Assembly: GCA_964058805.1 (NCBI GenBank)
Contig: CAXKVV010000121.1
Coordinates: forward strand, 31,750 to 95,749
DNA length: 64,000 nt
Origin: Schoenoplectus triqueter
Lineage: Eukaryota; Streptophyta; Magnoliopsida; Poales; Cyperaceae
Direction: 5' to 3'
The position numbers and the translations under genes are program-made. The stretch's first letter is position 1, and every line of letters starts with the position of its first letter. Below the pieces are notes generated by a model. It was not told the DNA's origin, searched no databases, and saw only the letters and a list, made by a program, of their open reading frames with translations. Shown piece by piece: positions 34,498 through 45,032 of this stretch.

Positions 34498-35430
34498 TGA
34501 GGTGGATCATCAGATTTAGAATATCGAGTACGTACTTTTAGCCGTCACTCTACTAGGGTGTTATCGCCCCGGGAGGCCAAATTTTCCCAGGGTATTCAGG
34601 ACATTGGCGCCCGCTTACTCGAAAATCCTAAGTTTGTAATTTGGGCCCGAATACGTGCCCGCTTAGGTAAGTCACAAGTCCAGGGCTCGATCACGTGCCC
34701 GCTTGTGGATGGACTGATGATCTGCAACTAGGTCATATATAATCGGGTGTTTGAATTTTTCGTACTTTATATTTTATATTATATTAGTATTTCCACAGAA
34801 TTTCTATTTTGGATTTTATTTATCATTTCATGTCATTCATATAGGTGTTTTTCTCAAACATGCATAAAATATTATTATATTTATATTTAATATAATGCAT
34901 TTAAAATACAGTATCGGTATTTGGGTCCAGTTTAGGAAAGAAGATCAAATCTTAAGGCTGGATCTAAATCCGTACTGAGTAATTAAAAAATTACTCATGT
35001 TTCCACGGTGGTTGTGGGATCTAGGTATTTCAGGTTCGGGATTTTTCTTGGAGCGAGTGCTAAGGACAGTCCTGCGCGATGACAGAGATGTTTCGCTGCA
35101 TTTATATGTGAGTCGGGTAGTTACTCACGTTTCCATCGGGTTTTGAGTTTTACTCACGTTTCCATCGGGTTTGAGTTTTATTTCTTTCTTTTGGGTTTTT
35201 ATTTGAGAGATTTGCTGCCCATTCTGATGGAGCTAGCCCCGCCTATGCAAACATTGTATACTCTTTGTTCATTCTGGACTGTATGGTCTTGTATTTATAT
35301 TTATTATTATTTTGTTTATTCTGACATTTTTCTTATTTTATTCATTTAGCCTTTCGTACGTGCGTCTCGTCGTGCGTACATGGAGGGATTAATCACCCCT
35401 AATCCGATTTAATATTTATGGGGTGTGACA

Positions 35431-38400
35431 GAAAGTGTGCCATCTCGACTTAAGTGGGAATGACCCTGTTGTAACAACTTCTGTATGTTCAACAATGAGG
35501 TTTTACTATGCTCTATTCTGTACTTGGATAATGTTTGTGCATATTTATTTTGGGAAAGTTTCCTAGCGAGAACAAAATTTTAGTGTATAATATGCACCTA
35601 TATGGATGATTTTTTTTACATATATGCCCTGAAAAACAAGATATGTTATAATTGACATGTATCTAGCTATTAAGTTTCTTTTATGGATTTTGACTACATT
35701 GATCCAAGCTTTCTTTCCCAAACATTCAATATGAACTCTGAGCAAAGTTTGGGTGTTCTCTCGGGTTGTGGTTAAGCCTATAAGGTCCAATGGACTTGCA
35801 ATAGTCCCCACAAATTATATGAATTCATGTAAGTCTGAATTATCTCCTTAATTGATATCAACAAAGCAAAAAATCACTCTTCTCCCACTAATTTTGTGTT
35901 CTCTAGAACAAAAATTTCAAACTTGAGTATAACTTTATTTTCATGTTTCAAAGAAATGGGTGAGAGATAGTATGTGCAATTTTGATTGCGGAAAAGCAAC
36001 GAGTTGATTTTTCTGGTGTTTTGATCATTATATATGTGGAGTATTCTTATTTTACAAAGGTCCAAGTAAGAAATATGTCTGACAATTTTTATAAAAGTAT
36101 GCTGATATGTTAATTTCTCATTTTAGAAATGTTAAGTTAGGTATTAAATATTTACATAATGCATCCAGGAAAACTATCTGATTAGGTATGACTTGAGGAA
36201 TCGATTAACCTGATATGAATTTGAGCAGATATTCTGTGATACAGTACAAAGGATGATGTATGATGAAATACATGATTATGCTTTGACTACTATTAACCTT
36301 TTGTTAGATGCCACTGCCACAAAGGACCATGCCTTTGTGGATATGTTCAGTTGCATTATTAATTTACCATTTGTTTCTTTTTTTGTTCTTCTGTTATTGA
36401 TATATTTGAAAATTCAGTGTTGTTATGTGACACACAGATCTAATAAAATAAATTGATACGTTTTATCCTTTGCTGAAGAAGATGATAATTTTTAATCATT
36501 TTTAGTTTTTATGCAAATCTTCTAGATTGCTTAAGTAAATTGTATTTTCTGCTTCTACATTTTGAGGGGTAAATTTGTACAGTTAAAAAAATCAATAAGC
36601 TAATCACAAATTATTTTTTTATTATTTTTTAGTAGTTAACCTTAATTTGTGTACTTGCTAATCACAGATTAGTCACTGATTCCTAATTTATTACTCTTTT
36701 TGTGCCTTTTTGTATTTTCAATCAACGTTCCAAGATAATATCATAAGCTTCTCAATTCACTTATGATGATTGAAGGCTACATATTTAGGATGAACACATC
36801 TCGATACTGCTCACTTATGAATGATTGAAGGCTACTTGTTTGGGATGAACACATCTCGATAATGCTGTCAATATTTGACCCAATTTCTAAAACATCGGCC
36901 ATTCTATAAATTTTATCCAATTTCTGGAAATGTAAACTTCTTAACTAAATATTCTATAATTTTTTATTGTAGTTTTATATGGTATGTAATACTCTGCCTG
37001 CATTATATTTTTTAGTATAATGGGTACAAAATGATGGAGATGGGAAGATAGTTGTTGAAATCAACTTTAACAGGATTGTACTTAATAAATCAAATGATGT
37101 CCATGTAGAGGTCAGTCCTACTTTTTTATGCTACAAATAGAAAACAACTTGGTTATGTAATAATGATTTACACTTCGATATAAATTTAAATGAATTTAGT
37201 TATATGTGCCATGTGTATCCATTGTCAAGCAATGGAGCCTATATATAAATAAACTGACAAGGACTTGATTTTTCATGAATGAGATATTTTATTTTCAATT
37301 GCAAGTTTTCATATTCTAATTCAAAATTTAAATTTTCATATTTGTAGGCTCAACTTTTTCATTAACAGAGATTTTTCAAGAGCTGGATTCTGAAATTTTG
37401 TGGATTTTCTAAAATAATGTGGTGTAAAATAATATTTTAATTTAATACCAACAGTGAAGTCGTATCTCTTAGCAACTTAGGTATGTGCTCCTTGGAGACA
37501 TTTTTCATGTATACCTCTTAAAAAAAATTTCTAAATATCATGCATGAGCCTTGGTATTATAAAAGAATAATTTTTGCTGCATCTTTGCTTACAATTCCTT
37601 CTACTATGTTCTATCTTCTTGAATGAAAGACAAAAGTATTTTTTAGGCACATGTTTTAGTAAGTAGAGAAAGAATGTAGGTGATGTCTTTTATGTTCCTA
37701 TATCTAAAGTAACATAATGTTTTAAGTTTTTTGGTGAAGTTGTTTGAATATTTTCTAAAATGTTATTAATTGTTAAGCATTTCTTGATATGTCTCTGTAT
37801 ATAATTTCCTTTTTATAGGTCAGTTATCTTCATAGTCATGGATTGATGCACACAAAGTAAAGACTTACGAATGTTCATAAAAGCCTCATGGATAAGCCCG
37901 TCAACGTACTCATCTCACACATGCCATCACTTGTTGTGGCTATAAAAGCTACTGTACATTTTTTTTGTTATCTCGGTTTATGTTCTACGACTTATATTGT
38001 GCAACGTGCAAAGGTCTACTACACCAGTTGTTAAAATTATAAGACACTATTAAAATATAATATTTTATGATTATTTAACTTAATATAGGTTGAAATTCTT
38101 GGTAATGTCATGGACTTCGATGAGAAAAAAACTAAAGGAAGCACAGAAAAACATGAAGAGGAGAAACCACATGATTGCACTTGACATGAGGTAATATTGC
38201 AGATCTAAGAAACTCCTATTGAAATTATTAAGTTCTTATGTTATGGTTGTTGTTTTCGCAACCGCTATATTTTCTATATAAAAGATTTTTGGTCATGTAA
38301 TATTATTTTTTGATGTTATTGAGGATGAATTTTACCTTATGTATTTATTTGTATTATCATGTAGTTGTTTATTAATGACAATGTTACTTGTCAATAACAT

Positions 38401-39121
38401 TACATAAGATTTTATTAATTTTTCATAGCATAATTATTAATTGAAGTTAAAAATAAAAATTATTATAAAGTATAAGAGTCCGTGTGTAGTAGCAGGTATA
38501 TGTACTCTGTAATATGAATGTGTCATATTGTGTGATGAATTTTCTATACAAAAGATAGAATAAAAGGATAACACCGCTTGGTGCAGTTTTTTTTACTATA
38601 TGTATTTACTTCTATTCTCATATAGTTAATTGTCAATGACAATGATGTATATAATATGAAAAATACTGCTTAGCAATAGCACGGCATGAGACTTCATAGA
38701 ATTTTCTGAGCACAATTATTTATTATAGTTAAAAATTAAATTATTATATATGTTGGTCCGCACATAATAGCAGGTATAGTTACTAGCATTTATTACAAGT
38801 GTTTTCTTCAAGAAACTGTTATCTTTTGAAAATTTTATAATTTATATTTTCATAATTTTAAGAGCTTTTTCTTACATTTAGTTATTTATTTAGAAATTCA
38901 AATATCATCTAGAAAAGCAAGGATAATTAATACAATCACTATTTTGTTTTATCTTCGTTTAATTTTTGAAAATTGCTCTAAATATCAAAAGTATTCAAAA
39001 AATATGCATGTTGAAAAAGAATCCGTGCTTAACAACGAGATCAGTTACCATAACAATTATAGATGTTATATCAGATAAAATCTCATATGATTTTTCTCAA
39101 CTTTTAATTCATTTTCTCCTA
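35431..39121. other. Spacer with exon-like fragments, function unknown
   Basis: No complete gene. Several plus-strand stretches look like decayed exons between AT-rich intron-like sequence: about 36253-36390 (begins MMYDEIHDYALTTIN), about 37022-37110 (WVQNDGDGKIVVEINFNRIV, followed by a GTCAGT donor-like end) and about 38090-38190 (VEILGNVMDFDEKKTKGSTE, preceded by a TATAG acceptor-like end). I do not recognise the family. They could be fragments of one broken gene or transposon-captured pieces. Confidence 0.35.
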
Positions 39122-41380
39122 CAATACTAGAATTTGAGTTATTACCGTGGTTAGTTGATATTTTTTCCGTGATAAATCTAGATTCTACGAAAATAAGGAG
39201 ACTGACACGTGACGCTTATCATTTCTGTAGACAAGTCCATGAAAAAAAATTGCACGGAAATAAAATCCACGGAATATAGTCTACCTTTTCATGGAAATAC
39301 TTCAAAACTCTCTATTTCACGGAAATAAGTTCTTTCTTTCACGGAAATACTCTACTCTGTCACACTCATTCTTTTCCGATTCATTTTCCCGTCTCTTTCA
39401 TTTTCAGCCATAACAATTCCTTTCTTTAACCTAAATAAAATTTCAATCTCCGCCAAAAAATTTGGAGATGCCGCCCGTTTTACTCCAATCCTTTTTAAGG
39501 ATCGGTTGGATCCCTATTTTTTTAGTTAACCCAAAATTTAAAGATGTCGCCTCTTTCATCGTCCTCTCCTCACCTCCTCCGTTCTTTAACCAAAACCAAA
39601 CCCTCCACCTCCTCTGTCATCTTCCTCTCCCTTTCTCAAGAACACGAAACAATCCAACTCTTTTTGCCGAACGGTTGATACTTCGCCGCTCTCTATTCCG
39701 AATCAACCTTAAAGGTGCGAGCTTTATTTTTTTTCCACAATTCGTTTTAAATTTGTGCTTAATTTGACTGTAATTTTCTGAAATTTATTTAATATTTTTT
39801 AATTTTTAGGTATGGGATACGAGCTATGGAGAAATCGTGGCTTATTGGAAGGATCCCGACTCAGTTGTCGTCTACTCTTGCATTGCGTGCTCTAATGAAA
39901 GAAAGAAGGTACTTGTGATGATATTTTCTTCTCTCAGTAAAATTTTGATGAACCTCAATTATGATTCAAAGATTAACTTCTTTTCAAGGTAAGAAGAAAA
40001 ATATTATCCTAGTTGCTTTGGGTACTGCTATTAGAGATGTCAAATTCTTAATTGCAAACCGTTTTTTATGATAATGATTTATTCATTAATTTTATCTTGT
40101 TAAAGTCATCAAAGTCCTAATTCTATCTATATTGGGTATCTATATTGGCATTACTACGGAACTTCAATATTTCTTACAGAATTATTGACATTACTCACAG
40201 GAATATTGACATTACTCACAGAAATAATGACTTTAATTTTATTTTTACAATTGGTGTCATATTTGTTCTTCTAATAGAAGAAATAAATCAGGTAATTAAT
40301 ATTTATTGGCTATTCTATCTCTATCTTGTTACAGCTCTAATTTTTCTTCCTTGTCCAAATCAAACATGCGTAAACCTATTCTTCTTAAATTTGATATTAG
40401 GAGGTACTGCTTTGTTAGGAGTTCAACATCCTACTTTTCAGGTAACAAAAACTGAATTTAAGACAATTATTGAGAGGTACTGCTTTGTTGATAATATACT
40501 AATTTCACTCATAGGATCATCATGGTTCCATTCCTCAGTCATTTCAAAGAGTTATGATGATGCATGTAGCTTTAACTCAGGTGATTTTTTAGCTTTCTAT
40601 AGTGACAATTATGTACAGACAAATAAGGTTTTGATGTTTCACAATACTAATTTTTGTTGTTCATTGTATGTTGTACTTGTAGGGTCATAATCTAATTTCT
40701 TAGCCAACTCAAGGACATCATATGCTTTTCAATTATAGCAATATAGTAGTTGATATAAGGGTTTATATTTTGGCAGTTCAATACCTGTATTTTCTGATTT
40801 GATTTACTTCCAATTGATGTTTTTATATGCTACATTATTTTTCTGAAGTTATTTTCAATGCTTGATTATTTTAATTTGTCATCAGTTGACAATTAGAAAA
40901 CAAAATAATTCATGTTACTGACATCAATAATCAAAAGATACTGAACAATGTGGTGTTACTGAACAAATAATGTGGTGTTACTGAACAAATAATATGGTGT
41001 TACTGTCAGAAATAATGTGCTTTTATTGACAGAAATAATGGGTTCACCTATTGTATTTTTTATTAAAATCTGCGTAAATTAATTAATAATAGAAAAATAA
41101 TAATGTGGATGAATAAAATTATTCTATGACTTGTTAAAGTTATTTCTGTGGAAGTAAAAATCATGAGATATAAAACTATTTCCGTAGAATCATTTCCGCG
41201 CTTAATTCCTTAGAAAATGATTATCTCTGTGATATTCTACGGAAATAATATTTGTTCTGGCGATGAAAGTACCGTGGAAATCTTTCCGTGGGTAATTCAC
41301 GGAAATGACATTTTTTCCGTGCTTGAGTCCACGGAATAAGCGTTTTTCCATCCACGGTAATAACAACAATTCTAGTAGTG
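39122..41380. mobile_element. CACTA element with 3-bp target duplication CTA
   Basis: The left end reads CAATACTAGAATTTGAGTTA and the reverse complement of the right end reads CACTACTAGAATTGTTGTTA; both run on into TTACCGTGG. Subterminal CACGGAAAT-type repeats are dense for about 250 bp inside each end. The triplet CTA lies directly outside both ends (39119-39121 and 41381-41383). Only the second C-to-A change spoils the left CACTA. Interior ORFs are short. A 5'-leader-like CT-rich segment (39360-39720) and a possible exon (39812-39907, beginning MEKSWLIGR) suggest a deleted or captured transcription unit. Confidence 0.85.
39812..39910 (+). pseudogene. Possible captured or residual exon inside the CACTA element
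   Basis: After a TTTTTAG acceptor-like site the reading MEKSWLIGRIPTQLSSTLAL can be made, ending at AAG|GTACTT, a donor-like site. MxxSW at the start resembles the transposase-associated N-terminal domain of plant CACTA proteins, but the match stops after a few residues. Function is not assigned. Confidence 0.25.
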
Positions 41381-41632
41381 CTATATGACAAAAAAAATGA
41401 AGAGGTATACAAAATAATGGACGCTATTGTGTTCGTTTGATTAGTTAAAATTAATGTAAATCATTAGATGAGAGATATTTTGAGATATAAAAAAATTAAA
41501 GAAAATGATAAAAAATGTATCCGTCTAATTCTGAGCTACTTTATATAATAGTATAGATTTACATATTCTGTAGATGATAAATTAATCCAAGAAATATCGG
41601 ACAAAATCGCTCAGAAATCACTAAATTATTCT

Positions 41633-42085
41633 CATTACCATAAAAAGTATGTTAGAAACGCTCATTTAGAATCAATTTTATAAAATTTTATAGAATATTA
41701 TTGCTAAAAGATTCTGTAAAAGATTCTGATGGTATTAATGAAATTCATTTTGATAAAAACATTTACAAACGGTTACGTAAAAAAACATTTCTGAACATTT
41801 AAGAACAGATTTTTAAAAAACATTTTCTGAATGTTACCTTTATAAAAGTTTTTTATAACAAACGGTTCTAAAGGTCAATCTTTAAAGTCAATTTTTAACT
41901 AATAATCAATTCTAAAAGTGTTATTAATTAGGGTCCTTCCTCTCTCATCTCTCCCATTCGAGCATTTTTACTCTCCCGTCGAACTTTCATTAATATTTTG
42001 AAAATGCTACTACATTATTTTAGTAACTATTTTTTTTAAAAATCATTACTAAATGGGGTTACTAAAAGTTTTTTATGTGGTAGTG
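41633..42085. mobile_element. Small CACTA-like MITE
   Basis: The right end is GTGGTAGTG, so the inverted end reads CACTACCACATAAAAAACTT. The left end CATTACCATAAAAAGTATGT aligns to it with changes. Inside are repeated ACGGTTCTAAA, AGATTCTG and AAATCATTACTAAA phrases typical of subterminal regions. No 3-bp duplication matches, so the left border may be off. Confidence 0.45.
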
Positions 42086-42109
42086 ATTGTTTCAGGGTGT
42101 TTGATATTT

Positions 42110-42460
42110 CAATTATATTTCGAGAATAAGAAGGCATAAGATAGAGAAAGGAATCTTCCAAAACTGTCATTCATTTTATTTTATTTTTTTAATTAATTTT
42201 TCCAATGATAATTTTGCTATTATTAATAACTATGATAATAATAACAATAAATATAATTATAAAAATCAATAACTATTATCAAAATTATTATTTTAATTAT
42301 ATGCTATTATCATTAAAATAATAACAACAACAAAATAATAATTAATATCTACCTCAAAAAAATAATAATTAATTTAAATTCAACAATACTAATGTTATAT
42401 TATGCTTAAGAACGATGTTGGCTGTTGTTTTGTTGTAGGTTGAGTTTTCTTTTGGCTGAT
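42110..42460. repeat. Distal 3' flank of the D unit, shared with 9760-10130
   Basis: See the matching block at 9760-10130. ATGCTTAAGAACGATG and TTGTAGGTTGAG are the clearest landmarks. A partial third copy (TTTGCTGTAGGCTGAGCTTTC) lies near 53035. No gene is present. Confidence 0.55.
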
Positions 42461-42501
42461 TTTTTTCCTTTTATTCTTTTTTGTTAGCAAGCAATAGTTA
42501 G

Positions 42502-43136
42502 TAGGGTGTCAATGGGCATGGTACATATCAGATGAAGATATTTTTTTATCATATCCATTTGAAACAATAATTGATTCTAACAAATAATATTAATATATTA
42601 TTTAGTTTATCATCATTTACATAAAAATCAGAAATCATTCTTTTCATAGAAATATATCTCTATTTTACTAATATGAAATCAAAATATAAATATATGATAA
42701 ATTTCAACTTGACTCATTTCAAAAAACAATTAAAAATATACAAGCATCTCTTGTCAAACTTTTAACAAGAAAATAAAATATATTCAAAATAAAAATAATA
42801 TATTATCTAAAATAAAATCTTATATTATCTCATTCAATCATTTTAATAAGTACTCTACTACATATTGTTCAAATATTATAATTTATAAGATGATTGAACT
42901 TGAAAAAGATAATACATAGTTAATTAACTTATAAAACTTGAGACAATTTACATAGGGAAAAATACTACAGAAGATAATTATATTAAAAATAATATAAGTT
43001 ATTTTTTTTATAATTTATCCTATGTTACGTATGAAATTTTCTTTATCCATATCTCACATATTTATTTAACAAAATTCTTATCCTTATCCATATCAAATAA
43101 ATTAATAAAAATATTACCCATGCCCAAACACTTCTA
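42502..43136. mobile_element. hAT-like non-autonomous element
   Basis: The left end reads TAGGGTGTCAATGGGCATGG and the reverse complement of the right end reads TAGAAGTGTTTGGGCATGGG. TATCCATTT / TATGGATAAGG phrases are mirrored further in. The interior is AT-rich without a gene. No 8-bp duplication was found, so the borders are provisional. Confidence 0.45.
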
Positions 43137-43344
43137 ATCGTCAACCATTTGCAAAAAAAAAATTCAAAAGTGTTAACACTATACAAATTTAATTTTAGGC
43201 GTTATTAGATGCATCCCATCAAATTTCTTCTAATCGTCAACCATTTGCAAAAAAAAAAATAATAAAAATAAAAATAAAAATAAAAAGTGTTAACACTATA
43301 CAAATTTAATTTTAGGCGTTATTACATGCATCCTATCAAATTTG
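43131..43344. repeat. Tandem duplication of about 96 bp
   Basis: CTTCTAATCGTCAACCATTT through GCGTTATTAGATGCATCCCA (43131-43226) is repeated at 43227-43344. The second copy is longer by an AATAAA-type A-rich expansion. A single copy of the second half is present at 53125-53200 in the orphan E unit. Confidence 0.8.
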
Positions 43345-43389
43345 TTCTTTTTAAAATATAAATTATAAAAATTCAATATTAGGCTCATC

Positions 43390-45020
43390 GATTAGTGATT
43401 ACCTGGGTTTCTTTCTACATTTACCGGTCGGCTTCCTTGTCGCTTTAAGCCCCTTTTCTTTTCTTTAAGGCCCACATCTATAAAAAGGTCACCGTAACTG
43501 GATCGAAGTGAATAAAATCGACAGAAATAACTTGAATGTCATATTAATTGGTAGGGAAAATTAGTTATTTGTGAGTATAAACTTTTAAAATTAATTTTTT
43601 ACCATTACAAATTTTCAACTGATAAATTTTTCATTATAAAACAGATTCATTATTAAAATTATCATTATATCTATATAATTCCAATTAAAAAAACAAAAAA
43701 AAAATCATAATATCAATTATATTCCTCCTTTTCAGCATACTCGATCGGTTCGATATATTAATTCAGAATTTCAGACTCAATTCACAAAGAGTAAAAATAA
43801 CTCCACTCCATCGATTTCGCTCAGAAAGCAAAATCGATATCTCAGACTCTCACCTTCTTCGCTCTTAGATGATTATTGGCGATCGCTCTGCAACTGACGC
43901 TCACGATCAGAGACAAATTGATTCCTCTTAGACAAACAGATTTCGTTTAGACCCTCACCGCCTGCTCCTCTACATCCTTTTCGGCTCTCCGACAAACAAA
44001 TTATTTGTCGAATCCTCCAATTCCAAGTACGAAGAATGCATCAAGGATCTAATTCATCTTCCAGCTCGGCTCAACTTTTCTGAAAAGACATTGGCCACAT
44101 GGTTAATGGTAATGGAGGATCCGATTTTGTGTTCACTGAGAGGCAACTTTCCTTTTAGATCTCAAATAAATATTAAACAATTCATTTATTTAAAATAGTA
44201 ACTTACTTCACGGATTTGCATAGCAGAGAGGTGTGCTATGAAATTGCAAAGTAGAGAGCGGTACTACTTGTCAGTGATCGCGAGTGTGAGGGTGTGAGGT
44301 AAATCGCGACTCAAGTGTCTGAGCAAAAATCAATGGTTTGTGCGAAATCGAGAGCTTCAGTAGAGGATTTTTGTTCTTCATCGAAGAAGAAAAGTAGAAA
44401 ATGTCTGAATCGATCGTAACTCGTCTAAATCATGTACTGAATTAATGAGAGAGTATAATTGGTATTATTTTTTATTTGTTTTTTAATTGTGTTTAAATAG
44501 GTATAATGGTAAATTTAAGAATAAATATGTTTTTTAATAGTAAAATTCTCAATTAAAAGTTTGCAGTGGCAAAAATTTAATTTTAGAAGTTTAAAAAGGC
44601 AAATAACTATTTTTTCCTATTAATTAAACCGATTGTTATCTTATGCTTCACGAAACTGACGGATACAATGCGATAAAAAACAACAATCAGTCATTGAAAC
44701 AGTTCACTCTTTTTAATTTAACTTAAAAAAAAGATCAGAAACCAATGCTATATATCCTCACTCTTGAATAGACTAGTTATTGCAAAAGAACAACAAAATT
44801 AAAAAAAAAATACAACCCAGTACATGAATAATTTGGATTAAGAATTGAAATAAAATCACAACATAATAAATATACACTAGTTTTATAAAGTAATTTTTTT
44901 CTTAAAAAAATAAAAATTATTTACTCGATTCTTCACACCCTGAAAACTATAAGAAAAACCAAAAAGCTTTTTCTTTTCACAAATCCAACACATGTAAATT
45001 AAATAGACACTTAATTTAGT
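43390..45020. repeat. 3'-flank duplication module of ABCG copy D (split)
   Basis: The left part (43390-43550) matches 12300-12470 and the right part (44630-45020) matches 12520-12960. About 1.08 kb of a long-TIR transposon separates them, replacing about 60-100 bp of the original module. Confidence 0.7.
43551..44626. mobile_element. Long-TIR (MULE-type) element with gene-like interior
   Basis: About 125 bp at each end are inverted copies. TAGGGAAAATTAGTTATTTG, TTAAAATTAATTTTTTACCA, TTACAAATTTTCAACTGA and TATTAAAATTATCATTATA on the left match the reverse complement of the right (TAGGAAAAAATAGTTATTTG and so on). The inside (about 43730-44420) is less AT-rich and looks like captured leader and exon sequence, but no transposase was seen. 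TIR length and cargo fit a Pack-MULE. The target duplication is unclear; ATTAATT stands at both sides. Confidence 0.65.
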
Positions 45021-45032
45021 GCTTTCTGTCCT

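Larger units (their letters stand above)
30841..35430 (+). mobile_element. Solo LTR of a long-LTR retrotransposon (LTR-1)
   Basis: It starts TGTTAAACCGTGAAATTTAA and ends GGGGTGTGACA, with the direct duplication GAAAG immediately outside both ends (30836-30840 and 35431-35435). The 4590-bp body matches 55511-59126 and 59134-61730 over most of its length and contains no gag, protease or reverse transcriptase. The canonical TG...CA ends plus a perfect 5-bp duplication show an LTR left after recombination between the two LTRs of a full element. Length and the GGTGTGACA end suggest a Ty3/gypsy lineage, but the lineage is an inference. ORFs at 31318-31915 are C/T-rich LTR sequence, not genes. Confidence 0.85.

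Noticed and set aside
40145..40690. 181-codon ORF inside the CACTA element
   Set aside because: Ile/Phe-rich, begins in a short repeat (ITHRNIDITHRN), and has splice-like sites inside. It shows no recognisable domain, so it is not called a gene.
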